The translations under genes and the position numbers were made by a program. This document shows, piece after piece, positions 44,027 to 52,971 of a stretch of DNA of 64,000 nucleotides; position 1 is the first letter of the stretch; each line of letters starts with the position of its first letter. Under the pieces are notes generated by a model. The model was given only the letters and a program-made list of their open reading frames with translations, did no database searches and was not told the origin of the DNA. The DNA comes from Chloroflexota bacterium (GTDB lineage Bacteria; Chloroflexota; Anaerolineae; 4572-78; J111), in contig BOKF01000014.1 in NCBI GenBank assembly GCA_016860845.1, forward strand, positions 1-64,000, given 5' to 3'.

Positions 44027-44100
44027 AAGTCAAGAAGTAAGAAGTAAGAAATTAGAAAAAATCTCCAGGTAAATTTCTTAATTCTTAATTCTTATTTCCA
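44027..44100. repeat. Heptamer-type inverted repeat (AGAAGTA)
   Basis: Tandem AGAAGTA units are mirrored by TTAATTCTTAATTCTTA in a short spacer. Confidence 0.6.
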
Positions 44101-44103
44101 AGC

Positions 44104-44376
44104 ATGGTCAAACCGTCAAAAGCTGAAATCGAAATTCTTTGCACCCTGGCAAGTGGGTCCACCCTGAAATCTCATCGTTACCTTGATGGTACCAAAGTTT
44201 ACCAGCTCCATTCTCTAGAAGGCCAGACGAAACCCATTCAGCAGCGGCATGTCGAGGCTTTACAAAGGCGGGGTTTCATTATCAGCAATCAGAAGTTTCC
44301 GGTAGCCACTTACTCTTTGACCGAACAGGGCCGCCAATTGGCGGCGGTTTTAGAAAAAAATCTCCATTCAGAGTAG
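44104..44376 (+). CDS. Small winged-helix-like protein
   Basis: A 90-residue protein. The order KAEIEILCTLASGSTLKS, RHVEALQRRGFI and ATYSLTEQGRQLAAVL is that of a winged-helix DNA-binding domain of the kind found in MarR/PadR-type regulators, with the wing around residues 60-75. It may regulate the surrounding radical SAM genes. No ligand domain is present. The start lies directly after the spacer repeat and its ribosome site is poor. Confidence 0.55.
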   Translation: MVKPSKAEIEILCTLASGSTLKSHRYLDGTKVYQLHSLEGQTKPIQQRHVEALQRRGFIISNQKFPVATYSLTEQGRQLAAVLEKNLHSE

Positions 44377-44528
44377 AGATTCTTCTCAATACTCAACTTT
44401 TAAACTGATTCTTGCGTCAGAGTTGATTGTAGGCTAGAATACGAAAATTATTATAGTAGTAATTATAAAAATTATGCTGCCTATCTGGGGAACTTCGGAG
44501 CATAATTGACTTGAGGAGGTAAATTTCT

Positions 44529-46019
44529 ATGCGTGTTATGATTGTGAATCCTCGTTTTCATCTGCCCATTGATACGCGTACAACGCCCCATTTGGGGTTA
44601 GCTTATCTGGCCGCTGTTTCTGAGCAGCGTGGCGACGAGGTCATGGTCTTTGATTCTGACGTTGAGGATGAGCCAATTACTGAGGCTGTCCGCCGCTTCC
44701 AGCCGGAAATTGTCGGTATTACCGCCAACACGCCGCAGGTAAAATCGGCCTGGCGGACGGCCCAGGCTGTCAAGTCCGTTGCCGATATCCCGGTTGTGTT
44801 AGGTGGCCCGCACGTTTCGGTGCTACCGGCCGAAAGCGCCAGGCGGCCCGAAGTGGATGTCGTGGTCCGGGGTGAAGGCGAAGCGGTTTGGGTGAAGCTG
44901 TGCGAGATTATCGAACGAGCCGAGAAAGGCAACCCGAATTTTGTCGCCCGTCATTTGCTCGACCCGCAGCACAACCTGCTCGACTCGCTGCTGGGGATCA
45001 GCTACACCACCAGCGATGGCCAGGAACGCCACAACCCCGATCACCCGGCCATTGCCGACCTGGACACGCTGCCCTTCCCGGCCTATCACTTCTTTAAAAT
45101 GGATCGTTACACCAATCTCCAGCCGGCCACCGACGCGGTTGACGGCTCCAAATCCTTCTCGGTGATGACCTCGCGCGGCTGCCCCTACCGCTGTACTTTT
45201 TGCTCCCAAAGCATTATGCCGATCAAGTGGCGCGCGCGCAGTCCTGAAAGCGTGCTGCAGGAGTGGCAGCACCTGGTCCACAATCTGGGGGCGCAGGAAA
45301 TCGGTGTACTGGACGACTCGGCCAATATCCAGGTGGACCGCCTGGAGCGCATGGCCGACCTGTTCATCGAAAATAAAGTCAATCACGTGCCCTGGATTTT
45401 TGTCAACGGCATCCGGGCCAACCTGGCGACCAAAGAACTGCTGGGTAAGTTGAAAAAGGCCGGGTTGAAACGGGTCGCCTTTGGCGTGGAAAGCGGCGAT
45501 CCCGATGTGCTGCTGTCCATTGACAAGAAAATTGACCACGACACCATCCGCCAGGCCTTCAAAAACGCTAAAGCGGTCAACCTGGAAACCATCGGCTTCT
45601 TCATCATTGGCCTGCCGGGCGATACCGCCGAGTCCATGGACCGGACCATTAAATTTGCCTGTGAAGTGGACCCGCTCATTGCCAACTTCTCCATGATGAC
45701 ACCCTACCCCGGCACCAAGGTTTACGAAATCGCCAAGCGGCAGGGGCGGCTCCTGCTCGAAGATTGGGAAGATTACGTTTTCTTCGATGGCCGCGCCCGC
45801 TACGAACTGGGCGATATGACCGCCGAACTGGTCCAGCGCAAGTGGAAAGAAGCCTATCGCCGCTTTTATCTGCGCCCGCATCGCATTGCTATGACCTTAA
45901 GCCGCAAGGATTTCTGGATCAACTGGCGGCGGACCTTTAAGGTGGCCTATAACACCATCTTCCCCAAGAAGGAGAAAGCCGAACTGCGGCAGGCGGTGGA
46001 GAGCGCCCAGGTCATTTAA
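44529..46019 (+). CDS. B12-binding-domain radical SAM protein (2)
   Basis: A 496-residue protein. The cobalamin-binding-like domain (residues 1-130; MRVMIVNPRFHLP, PVVLGGPHVSVLP, DVVVRGEGE) is followed by a radical SAM core with CPYRCTFC near 220 and VAFGVESGDPDVLLSIDKK near 315. The C-terminal region has RRFYLRPHRIAMTL. It is the closest relative in the window of 50728-52248, sharing NHVPW and RRFYLRP. GAGGAGG precedes the ATG. The family includes methylases and ring-forming enzymes such as BchE; the substrate here is unknown. Confidence 0.9.
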   Translation: MRVMIVNPRFHLPIDTRTTPHLGLAYLAAVSEQRGDEVMVFDSDVEDEPITEAVRRFQPEIVGITANTPQVKSAWRTAQAVKSVADIPVVLGGPHVSVLPAESARRPEVDVVVRGEGEAVWVKLCEIIERAEKGNPNFVARHLLDPQHNLLDSLLGISYTTSDGQERHNPDHPAIADLDTLPFPAYHFFKMDRYTNLQPATDAVDGSKSFSVMTSRGCPYRCTFCSQSIMPIKWRARSPESVLQEWQHLVHNLGAQEIGVLDDSANIQVDRLERMADLFIENKVNHVPWIFVNGIRANLATKELLGKLKKAGLKRVAFGVESGDPDVLLSIDKKIDHDTIRQAFKNAKAVNLETIGFFIIGLPGDTAESMDRTIKFACEVDPLIANFSMMTPYPGTKVYEIAKRQGRLLLEDWEDYVFFDGRARYELGDMTAELVQRKWKEAYRRFYLRPHRIAMTLSRKDFWINWRRTFKVAYNTIFPKKEKAELRQAVESAQVI

Positions 46020-46044
46020 GTTAAAGCCTTCAACTTGACGCATA

Positions 46045-46872
46045 ATGAGCCAACTCATGTCGCGTGTTGTGTGTTGCATGTTTCGTAAACCTACGGAAGA
46101 CGCAACACGCAACACGTACTACGCGCCACGTACCACGAATATCCCAACGCACTGCTGGCTATATTTATGTTTGAGTTTGCTGCTGGCCTGGAGCGTCTCC
46201 GGCTGTAACAGCTTGAGTTTCGGCTCCACGCCGACCCCTGACCTGAGCGCCACTGAGATCATTAATCGCTCCAGCCGGGCCATGCTGGCCGCCAAGACGC
46301 TGCATTTCACCATAGATTTAACCGGCGCCCTCGATTACATTGACCGGCCGCCTACGACCGCCCTCAAACATGTCGAAGGCGACCTGCTCCGGCCTGATAA
46401 AGTGCGGGGGCTGGTCAAGGTGAGCAGTTTGGGCCTGGTCAGTGAAATTGGCTTGATTAGTATTGAGGGCCAATCGTACGTGACCAATCCGCTCAACCAA
46501 CGCTGGCAGCTCCTGCCTTCGGAATGGGGCTGGTATTTCGACCCACGCCTGCCTTTTGACGAGCAGTATGGCATCCCGGCGGTGGCGCCGACGATCCCCA
46601 TGCGAAAAGTCGGCGTTGAGCAGGTGGAGGATAGGTTTCACTATCACCTGGAAGGGGTGGCGCAGGGTGAGCAGATTACATGGTGGACCGCCGGACTGAT
46701 TGCTTCCGGCGATGTGCCGATTGGGGTCTGGATTGATACCGAGACGTTTCTGATCCATCGCGTCCACCTGGTCGAACTGGCCAGCGACCCCGAACGGCCG
46801 ACCGAATGGGATATTCAGTTCTCTGAATTCGACCAACCGTTGGAGATAGAAGCGCCGCCGCTGGCCAATTAA
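46045..46872 (+). CDS. LppX/LprG-like lipoprotein
   Basis: Up to 275 residues. The signal peptide (YLCLSLLLAWSVSGC) ends in a lipobox with Cys near residue 54. The mature part fits the LppX/LprAFG family: MLAAKTLHFTIDLTG, VEGDLLRPDKVRGLVKV, GQSYVTNPLNQRWQLLP and a C-terminal GVWIDTETFLIHRVHL. Mycobacterial LprG binds triacylated lipids in a hydrophobic pocket. The first 35 codons overlap a heptamer repeat, so the true start may be downstream. It abuts the MFS gene with no gap, as lprG does its P55 transporter. Confidence 0.75.
   Translation: MSQLMSRVVCCMFRKPTEDATRNTYYAPRTTNIPTHCWLYLCLSLLLAWSVSGCNSLSFGSTPTPDLSATEIINRSSRAMLAAKTLHFTIDLTGALDYIDRPPTTALKHVEGDLLRPDKVRGLVKVSSLGLVSEIGLISIEGQSYVTNPLNQRWQLLPSEWGWYFDPRLPFDEQYGIPAVAPTIPMRKVGVEQVEDRFHYHLEGVAQGEQITWWTAGLIASGDVPIGVWIDTETFLIHRVHLVELASDPERPTEWDIQFSEFDQPLEIEAPPLAN
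46058..46138. repeat. Heptamer-type inverted repeat (CAACACG)
   Basis: GTGTTGTGTGTTGC and tandem CAACACG units with CGTACTACGCGCCACGTACC overlap the apparent 5' end of the lipoprotein gene. Confidence 0.6.
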
Positions 46873-48408
46873 ATGAACATCCACACCCCGACGAGAGAAA
46901 ACACGACCTACGCCTATCTGGTTTTGGCCCTGGTTGCTTTTGGGGTCTTTATCGCCGCCGATGATCTGACTGTCATCTCGACGATGCTGCCCCAGATGAT
47001 TTTTGATTTTGAAATTCCGCTGCCGTCGGGCTTGGACGATGCGGCCTGGATTGTGTCCAGTTATTTAATCACCCATGTGGTGGCGATGCCGCTGCTGGGG
47101 CGAGTGTCTGACATTTACGGGCGGCGGTTTATCTTTATCAGTTGCATGCTTCTCTTTGCCATCGGCTCGCTGATGGTGCCCCTGGCTGGGAGTTTGCGCT
47201 GGTTGATTATCGCCCGGGTGGTGCAGGCGATTGGCGGCGGTGGGGTCGTGCCGGTGGCGATGGCCGTGGTGGGCGATGTTTTTCCGGTGGAGCGGCGTGC
47301 TTTTGCCCTGGGGCTGCTGGGAGCGGTGGATACCTTCGGCTGGATTATTGGGCCGCTCTACGGCGCGTTCTGGGTGCGGTACTTTACCTGGCACTGGCAG
47401 TTTTACATCAACATTCCGATCAGCCTGCTGGCGGCGCTGGCGGCCTGGTTTTTGCTGCGCCATCTCTCGGCGAGGAGACGCGGGCCGGAGGCGTCGCTGG
47501 ATTGGCTGGGGGCGCTCTTTTTGAGCGTGGCGCTGGTTTTGATTAATATCGGCCTGGCTAACAGCGGGGGACAGGCAGCGGCTGGCCCCGTGTTTGATTT
47601 TTCGGTGGGAGCGGCGGTGGTTCCAACCTGGCAAAGAACCGCGCCTTATTTTGTGGGGGGTGGGCTGGCGCTGCTCATTTTTATCTGGCTGGAGCGCCGT
47701 ACCACTCATCCACTACTGGACCTGCGCATGTTTGGCATGTCCAATTTCACCGCCGCCTGCACGATCAATTTTGTGGTCGGTTTTGTGTTGATCATCGCTA
47801 TGGTCGCCGTGCCGTTGTTTGTCAATGCCGTGCTGGCCGAGGGAGCGACGTTAGACGAATTTATCAAATCGGCGGCAATGGACAGCGGGCAGGTTCTGTC
47901 GGCCCTAACGGTGGCTATGGCGGTTATGTCGGTGGTGGGCGGGTGGTTGTGCGCTCGTTTTGCCTACCGTCTGCCTACGGTGGCCGGCCTGCTTTTGATG
48001 AGTCTTGGTTTTTACCTGATGAATACCTGGTCGGCGGCGGTGACTTACGGGGAGATGGCCCTCCATTTGATGATCGCCGGTCTGGGATTTGGGCTGGTGA
48101 TTGCGCCGGTCGGTGCGGCAGTGATCAATGCGGTGCAGCCGCATCTGCGGGGAGTCGCTTCCGGTGTTGTCTTGATTTTTCGGCTAATGGGGATGAGCGT
48201 GGGGCTGTCAAGCCTGACTGCCTGGGGGTTGTATCGTTTTGACGTGTTGAGCCTGCCCTACTCCATTGCCGAAATCGGCCAACATATTGGGACCATTACC
48301 GCCCAGATCTTAAATGAAACGTTCCTGGCCTCGGCCATTTTCGCTCTGCTGACGGTGATCCTGGCCTTTAATTTGCGCCCGGAGGTGCACCAATTAGAAA
48401 TGAGGTGA
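46873..48408 (+). CDS. MFS transporter, EmrB/P55-like (14 TM)
   Basis: A 511-residue major facilitator protein with about 14 hydrophobic helices. It has motif A GRVSDIYGRRFIF near 80, ARVVQAIGGGGVVPVAMAVVGD near 115 and motif C-like GLLGAVDTFGWIIGPLYGAF near 150. Asp residues sit in the first helix (IAADDLTVIS). Its ATG directly follows the lipoprotein TAA. In mycobacteria the LprG-P55 pair exports triacylglycerides and lipoglycans. By analogy this pair may export envelope lipids, though drug efflux is also possible. Confidence 0.88.
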   Translation: MNIHTPTRENTTYAYLVLALVAFGVFIAADDLTVISTMLPQMIFDFEIPLPSGLDDAAWIVSSYLITHVVAMPLLGRVSDIYGRRFIFISCMLLFAIGSLMVPLAGSLRWLIIARVVQAIGGGGVVPVAMAVVGDVFPVERRAFALGLLGAVDTFGWIIGPLYGAFWVRYFTWHWQFYINIPISLLAALAAWFLLRHLSARRRGPEASLDWLGALFLSVALVLINIGLANSGGQAAAGPVFDFSVGAAVVPTWQRTAPYFVGGGLALLIFIWLERRTTHPLLDLRMFGMSNFTAACTINFVVGFVLIIAMVAVPLFVNAVLAEGATLDEFIKSAAMDSGQVLSALTVAMAVMSVVGGWLCARFAYRLPTVAGLLLMSLGFYLMNTWSAAVTYGEMALHLMIAGLGFGLVIAPVGAAVINAVQPHLRGVASGVVLIFRLMGMSVGLSSLTAWGLYRFDVLSLPYSIAEIGQHIGTITAQILNETFLASAIFALLTVILAFNLRPEVHQLEMR

Positions 48409-48421
48409 GCTAAAAAGCTCA

Positions 48422-48451
48422 TTGACGCTTAGCGGCAAGTCGAGTTATAAT
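48422..48451 (+). promoter_or_regulatory. Promoter for the DUF3352 gene
   Basis: TTGACG (48422-48427), 18 nt, TATAAT (48446-48451). The leader that follows contains a GCCCTTC/GAAGGGC hairpin. Confidence 0.65.
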
Positions 48452-48539
48452 GAGGACAAGTTCAGGGCCCTTCTCGTCGTTGACTTGAAGGGCGTAGTCG
48501 GCCTAAAATAAATTTAACACCCTGTTACTGGAGATTCCA

Positions 48540-50237
48540 ATGAACAAGAAAACCACTGTCATCATCGGTATTGCGGCGCTGTTCTTGTGCCTCGTGTGCG
48601 TTGTTGTGGCCGGAATTGGGGGCTACGTTTATCAGGACAAGGTCCTGGCCTTGCTGGGCCTGGCGCCCGCGCAGAAAGTCGCAACAATGTTACCGGCCGA
48701 AACTCAATTTTATATGTCAATTACGCCCAATATTCAGAATATGGTCGGCTACCAGAATTTGAAAAAGTTGTACTTTGACAATCCCGATATCCAGGCGCTG
48801 TTTGACGAAGTCGAAACAGAGATGAGCGATGAGGCCGGGATTACTTACGAAAATGATATTAAACCCTGGCTGGGTACGGAAGTGGTCATCGCCGCCCCGG
48901 ATTTTACCGAGGGGATCAAAGCCCAAAGTCAAGACCCCTTCGCCAGCGCCCCGGCCCCGGACTTTATGCTGGCCGCTGAAACGAGCAATAAGGAAGCCTC
49001 GGATAACTTTATCAGCAAAGTGCTGGCGGAGGCGGTTAAAAAAGATAATCCTTACACCGACGAAGTTTACCAAGATGTAACGCTGCATCATCAAAAGAAT
49101 GGTGACGACACCGCAACGCTGGCCACCTTTAATAACTTTGTCGTCGCTTCCAATAGCGACGCCCTGGTTAAAGGCATGATTGACCAGGCGCAGGGCAAAG
49201 ATGCACCGGCACTGGCCGACAGCGAGCGTTTCAAAAAGATTACCGGGGAACTGCCGGCCAATGCGGTTGGTACCCTTTACATGGAATTTGCCGGCCTGTT
49301 TGAGGCGGCGCTGGCCGAAAGCGCAGTGGAACTGCCGGAAAGCCAGGTGAAAGATTTACAGGCCTTTAACGGTTTTGGCGCGGCCGGCACGCTCCAGTCG
49401 GATGGCATCCAACTGGATATGGTGGTCAGCTATGATTTGACCAAGATGAGCGAGACCATGAAAGCTTCGCTCCAGCGCCCGGCTTCGCCCAATGCCATTC
49501 TGGCCGATATTCCGGCAGATGCGCTCTTTGCGGCCAACGGATTCAATCTTAACCTGATTTGGCAATCGGCCAAACAAAGCTTGGAGTCGAACCCTGATTT
49601 CACCCAACAGATGAGCGACCTGGAAAAGGAGTTGGGTTTCAGTGTAGAAGAGGATATTTTTGGCTGGATGACCGGCGAGTATGCGATAGTCTTGGTCGAA
49701 GCTACGCCAGCGGATGAATTTTCACCGCCAATGGGTGGTTATGTACTGATTGGCGCAAACGATGTGAACCAGGCCAAAGCACACGTAGAAAAGATCTTCA
49801 GTGCGTTGGAGGAGAGTGGGGGCAGCCCGCCGCTTGAGTCTCAAACGGTGCAAGGTATCGAAATGAAGGTGATGGCCGATCCCAACGGCGCGTTTATGGG
49901 CGGCTACGGCTTTCACAAAGATTATTTTCTGGTCGCTTATCACGAGGACGCCCTGAAGTCGCTCACGACCGCGGGCGATAATTCGCTTTCCGGCAGCGCC
50001 AATTTCAAGGTAGTGCAGAGCCGGCTGCCGGGCAGCAATTACGGCTATGTCTATGCCGATCTAGATCAGGTGCAGCAGGTGGTCGAGGCTCAGTTGAGCG
50101 ATTTTGAAGAGGAAGATTACCAGAAAAAGGTCCGGCCCTTCCTGGAGCCGATGCATGCCCTCGGCGCGTCGGCCAGTACGGTGGGGGTTGACCAGGGGAT
50201 GAGCAAAGGGACATTTTTTATCCTGATTACGGAGTAG
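48540..50237 (+). CDS. DUF3352 membrane-anchored protein
   Basis: A 565-residue protein with an N-terminal membrane anchor (VIIGIAALFLCLVCVVVAGIGGYVY) and a large extracytoplasmic part matching DUF3352: LPAETQFYMSITP, DIKPWLGTEVVIAA, DNFISKVLAE, ALVKGMIDQAQGK, GWMTGEYAIVLVE and a final GVDQGMSKGTFFILI. The family has no known activity to my knowledge. It has its own promoter and stands between the lipid-export pair and the broken toxin-antitoxin module. Confidence 0.88.
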   Translation: MNKKTTVIIGIAALFLCLVCVVVAGIGGYVYQDKVLALLGLAPAQKVATMLPAETQFYMSITPNIQNMVGYQNLKKLYFDNPDIQALFDEVETEMSDEAGITYENDIKPWLGTEVVIAAPDFTEGIKAQSQDPFASAPAPDFMLAAETSNKEASDNFISKVLAEAVKKDNPYTDEVYQDVTLHHQKNGDDTATLATFNNFVVASNSDALVKGMIDQAQGKDAPALADSERFKKITGELPANAVGTLYMEFAGLFEAALAESAVELPESQVKDLQAFNGFGAAGTLQSDGIQLDMVVSYDLTKMSETMKASLQRPASPNAILADIPADALFAANGFNLNLIWQSAKQSLESNPDFTQQMSDLEKELGFSVEEDIFGWMTGEYAIVLVEATPADEFSPPMGGYVLIGANDVNQAKAHVEKIFSALEESGGSPPLESQTVQGIEMKVMADPNGAFMGGYGFHKDYFLVAYHEDALKSLTTAGDNSLSGSANFKVVQSRLPGSNYGYVYADLDQVQQVVEAQLSDFEEEDYQKKVRPFLEPMHALGASASTVGVDQGMSKGTFFILITE

Positions 50238-50400
50238 TAATTGTATGAGGCTTGTAGCCTACAACTTTCGTTCTGGCGGCAAAAAGGGAGAACAAAATCA
50301 GTGGCGAAAAATCCTCAACGATTTTAACCCTGATGGTAGCAACATTCAGTCTTTCCACCTCAAACCATCGTCAGGTATAATTTAGCCTGGGAGAAAAATT
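50238..50400. other. Spacer without recognised features
   Basis: No gene is seen. It probably carries the promoter of the antitoxin gene, but no clear boxes stand out. Confidence 0.4.
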
Positions 50401-50658
50401 ATGACGATGATAGAAGCTCTAGCCACAGTACGGTACGTATTAGATACTAAGGGTGACAAAACCGATGTGCTTGTTCCATTGCCAGTTTGGGAGGCTTTGC
50501 TTGGCTCTTGGCATCAGTTGATCGAGATGCTGGAAGACCAGGATGATCGAGCCATCGTGGAGGAGTGGTTGGAAAAACGGGCTGCGGGTGAGATGGAGAT
50601 GATCCCCCTCGAAGAACTGGAAAAAGAACTGATCGCCGATGGCCTTTTATCGGGTTGA
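50401..50658 (+). CDS. Orphan antitoxin-like protein
   Basis: An 85-residue acidic protein (LDTKGDKTDVLVPLPVWEAL, MLEDQDDRAIVEEWLEKRAAGEMEMIPLEELEKEL in pieces). The layout of an N-terminal beta segment, long helix and final acidic helix is that of prevent-host-death/RelB-type antitoxins. The following overlapping frame encodes only a 30-residue toxin remnant, so the antitoxin now has no functional partner here. The family call is from pattern and context. Confidence 0.6.
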   Translation: MTMIEALATVRYVLDTKGDKTDVLVPLPVWEALLGSWHQLIEMLEDQDDRAIVEEWLEKRAAGEMEMIPLEELEKELIADGLLSG

Positions 50659-50731
50659 CGTTACCAATCAAGTGCGTGAAGAAATACGACAGTTTCCTGG
50701 AACGTACAGCCATAACTGGAGGATTAAATGA
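50639..50731 (+). pseudogene. Truncated RelE/ParE-type toxin
   Basis: ATG 50639 opens a 30-codon frame, MAFYRVDVTNQVREEIRQFP followed by GTYSHNWRIK and TGA. The start matches the N-terminus of RelE/ParE toxins, but the remaining 55 or so residues are missing. It overlaps the antitoxin by 20 nt in the usual coupled way, and its stop overlaps the radical SAM start (ATGA). It looks like a deletion remnant that now may couple translation into the radical SAM gene. Confidence 0.6.
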
Positions 50732-52248
50732 GAGTTCTATTAGCCAGTCCAGAGTCAGATGTCTGGAACAGCCGCAAACATATTCATATGGGCCTGGGCT
50801 ACCTGGCCGGCTCGCTGCTGGCGCACGGGTACGACTGTGAAATCTGGGATGCCTCGGTCGAGTCTGACATTGAATCGCTGGATGAGAAGCTGGCCCGAGA
50901 TCCGTTTGATATTGTCTGCCTGTCGGCCCCGACGCCGCTGATTGTGCAGGCCTGGGAAGCGGCGCGGACGGCCAAAAAGCACGGCGCGCTGACGATTCTC
51001 GGCGGGCCGCACCTGACCCTCATGCCCCACGAGTCGATGGAGAAGCCCGAAGTGGACCTGGTGGTGCGCGGTGAAGGCGAATACACGATCATCGAGATTA
51101 TGCGGGCACTGGAAAAAGAATTGTCAATAGTCAACAATCAACAGTCAATTGTCAATGGTCAACCACTGACCCCCGATTCCCGACCCCTAATCCCCCATCT
51201 GTTTGATCCAGAAGCCGGTTGGGGACGAATCCTCGGCCTGTCGTGGCGGAACAAAGAGGGCAAGATCCAGCACAACCTTGACCGCCCGCTGCCCGACGAC
51301 ATTGACGCCATTCCTTTCCCGGCCTTCCACCTGTTCAAGATTGATCGCTACACCAATCTCAACCCGCTGACGGATGGCCTGAATATGAACGCCCGTGCCT
51401 TCACCATTGTCACTTCGCGCGGCTGCCCGTATAAATGCACCTACTGCTCCAAGCCGATCACCGGCGATACCTGGCGCGGCCGCAGCGTGGCGAATGTCAT
51501 TGCCGAGTGGGAGTGGCTGGTCAAAGATTTGGGAGCGACCGAAATCGGCATCACCGATGACATCTGGAACCTGGACAAAAACCGGGCCAAGGAGTTATGC
51601 CAGGCGCTGATCAAAGCCAAGCTGAATCACGTCCCGTGGGTGACGATTCATGGGATGAAGGTCAATAATACCGACGCCGAACTTTTTAAGTTGATGAAGC
51701 AGGCTGGCTGCAAGCGGGTCGGTTTTGGCGTGGAGAACGGCGACGACTGGATGCTGCGCCACGTTATCAAAAAGGGCCAAACTGTGGATATGGTTCGCCA
51801 GGCATTCAAATGGTCAAAAGAAGCCAGGCTGCAAACGATGGGCTTTTTCATCTTTGGCATGCCCGGCGAAACCGAGGAGTCGATGGAAAAAACAATCCGC
51901 CTGGCCCTGGAACTCGATCCTGACCTGGCTCACTTTATGATGGCCGCGCCCTTCCCCGGTACCGAGATGTGGGAAACTCTCAAAAAGCACGGCGATGTCT
52001 TTTCTGACCAAATGGATTGGTCCCAGATTGCTATCCAGGATGATAAGGCCCACTTTGCCTTTGATGGCCTGACCAAAGAAGTTGTCGAGCGCAAGTGGCA
52101 TGAGGCCCATCGCCGCTTTTATTTGCGGCCCAAACGCATCGCCCGCATTGCCGTCCGCAAAGACACCTGGCAGCGCTTCCCCTATTACCTCAAGACTGCC
52201 GCCAATATGCTGCTGGGCATGGGTGAACGAGAAACAGCGGCAGCGTAG
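50728..52248 (+). CDS. B12-binding-domain radical SAM protein (3)
   Basis: A 506-residue paralogue of 44529-46019. It has a cobalamin-binding-like domain (MRVLLASPESDVW, LTILGGPHLTLMP, DLVVRGEGEYT), radical SAM motif CPYKCTYC near 236 and VGFGVENGDDWMLRHVIKK, ending RRFYLRPKRIARIAV. About 25 residues near 131-156 (SIVNNQQSIVNGQ, TPDSRPLIPHL) are encoded by a heptamer-type repeat and are absent from the paralogue. GGAGG lies 5 nt before the ATG. The substrate is unknown. Confidence 0.9.
   Translation: MRVLLASPESDVWNSRKHIHMGLGYLAGSLLAHGYDCEIWDASVESDIESLDEKLARDPFDIVCLSAPTPLIVQAWEAARTAKKHGALTILGGPHLTLMPHESMEKPEVDLVVRGEGEYTIIEIMRALEKELSIVNNQQSIVNGQPLTPDSRPLIPHLFDPEAGWGRILGLSWRNKEGKIQHNLDRPLPDDIDAIPFPAFHLFKIDRYTNLNPLTDGLNMNARAFTIVTSRGCPYKCTYCSKPITGDTWRGRSVANVIAEWEWLVKDLGATEIGITDDIWNLDKNRAKELCQALIKAKLNHVPWVTIHGMKVNNTDAELFKLMKQAGCKRVGFGVENGDDWMLRHVIKKGQTVDMVRQAFKWSKEARLQTMGFFIFGMPGETEESMEKTIRLALELDPDLAHFMMAAPFPGTEMWETLKKHGDVFSDQMDWSQIAIQDDKAHFAFDGLTKEVVERKWHEAHRRFYLRPKRIARIAVRKDTWQRFPYYLKTAANMLLGMGERETAAA
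51121..51195. repeat. In-frame heptamer-type repeat within the radical SAM gene
   Basis: GTCAATAGTCAACAATCAAC, GTCAATTGTCAATGGTCAAC and a CCCCGATTCCCGACCCC tract resemble spacer repeats but are translated in frame, in a loop between the B12-binding and radical SAM domains. Confidence 0.65.
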
Positions 52249-52283
52249 CCCCTTTTTTCTCAAGATTGATAGCTATGGATAAC

Positions 52284-52310
52284 ATTAGGCCGAAAGAAGT
52301 TCGGCCTAAT
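52284..52310 (+). terminator. Hairpin after the radical SAM gene
   Basis: ATTAGGCCGAA, loop AGAAG, TTCGGCCTAAT, followed only by TTTA; a weak terminator or an mRNA end-stabilising hairpin. Confidence 0.5.
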
Positions 52311-52327
52311 TTATGATTGGAAAACAA

Positions 52328-52960
52328 ATGCCGACTAATTACGACCCCCAGTGGCTCCAGTGGGCCAAGCAGTTGCAGGCCATATCTCAAATAGGCTTGA
52401 CCTACGCCCAAAACCCCTATGATGTCGAGCGGTATGAAGCCATCCGGCAGGTTGCCGCAGAGATGATGGCGGTTGCCTCAACCAGTGATTTGAAACAGGT
52501 GCTCGATTTGTTTGCCGGGGAAGTGGGGTATGCTACCCCCAAAATTGATACTCGAGGCGTCGTCTTTCGGGATGAAGCCTTGCTGTTGGTCAAGGAGGCT
52601 GCCGACGGTGGCTGGACCTTGCCCGGCGGTTGGGCCGACGTGAACGACTCGCCGAGTGAGGCGGTGGTCCGGGAGATTTTCGAAGAGTCCGGTTTTCAAA
52701 CGCGGGCGGTCAAACTGCTGGCCGTGTATGATCGCAGCAGGCACCCGCACACGCCGCCGTTTCCCTACCATATCTACAAGCTGTTTTTTCGGTGCGAAAT
52801 TATGGGCGGGGTGGCGACCCGGAGCATGGAGACGATGGATATCGGCTTTTTCCGCGAGCACGAAATCCCCGAACTGTCTATCTCGCGGGTTACGCCCGGC
52901 CAAATCACCCGCCTGTTTGAGCACTACCACCATCCCGATTGGCCGACAGATTTCGATTAA
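52328..52960 (+). CDS. Nudix hydrolase with N-terminal Nudix_N domain
   Basis: About 210 residues. The N-terminal helical domain ([29 protein letters not shown] in pieces) is the Nudix_N type found in YjhB-like ADP-ribose pyrophosphatases. The Nudix box lies near residues 100-122: [22 protein letters not shown] in pieces, with the REIFEE metal-binding core intact. It hydrolyses a nucleoside diphosphate derivative. ATG 52328 is chosen; ATG 52313 is also in frame. It ends 11 nt before the SPASM-like radical SAM gene, so the two are likely co-transcribed. Confidence 0.88.
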   Translation: MPTNYDPQWLQWAKQLQAISQIGLTYAQNPYDVERYEAIRQVAAEMMAVASTSDLKQVLDLFAGEVGYATPKIDTRGVVFRDEALLLVKEAADGGWTLPGGWADVNDSPSEAVVREIFEESGFQTRAVKLLAVYDRSRHPHTPPFPYHIYKLFFRCEIMGGVATRSMETMDIGFFREHEIPELSISRVTPGQITRLFEHYHHPDWPTDFD

Positions 52961-52971
52961 ATGGGACGATA

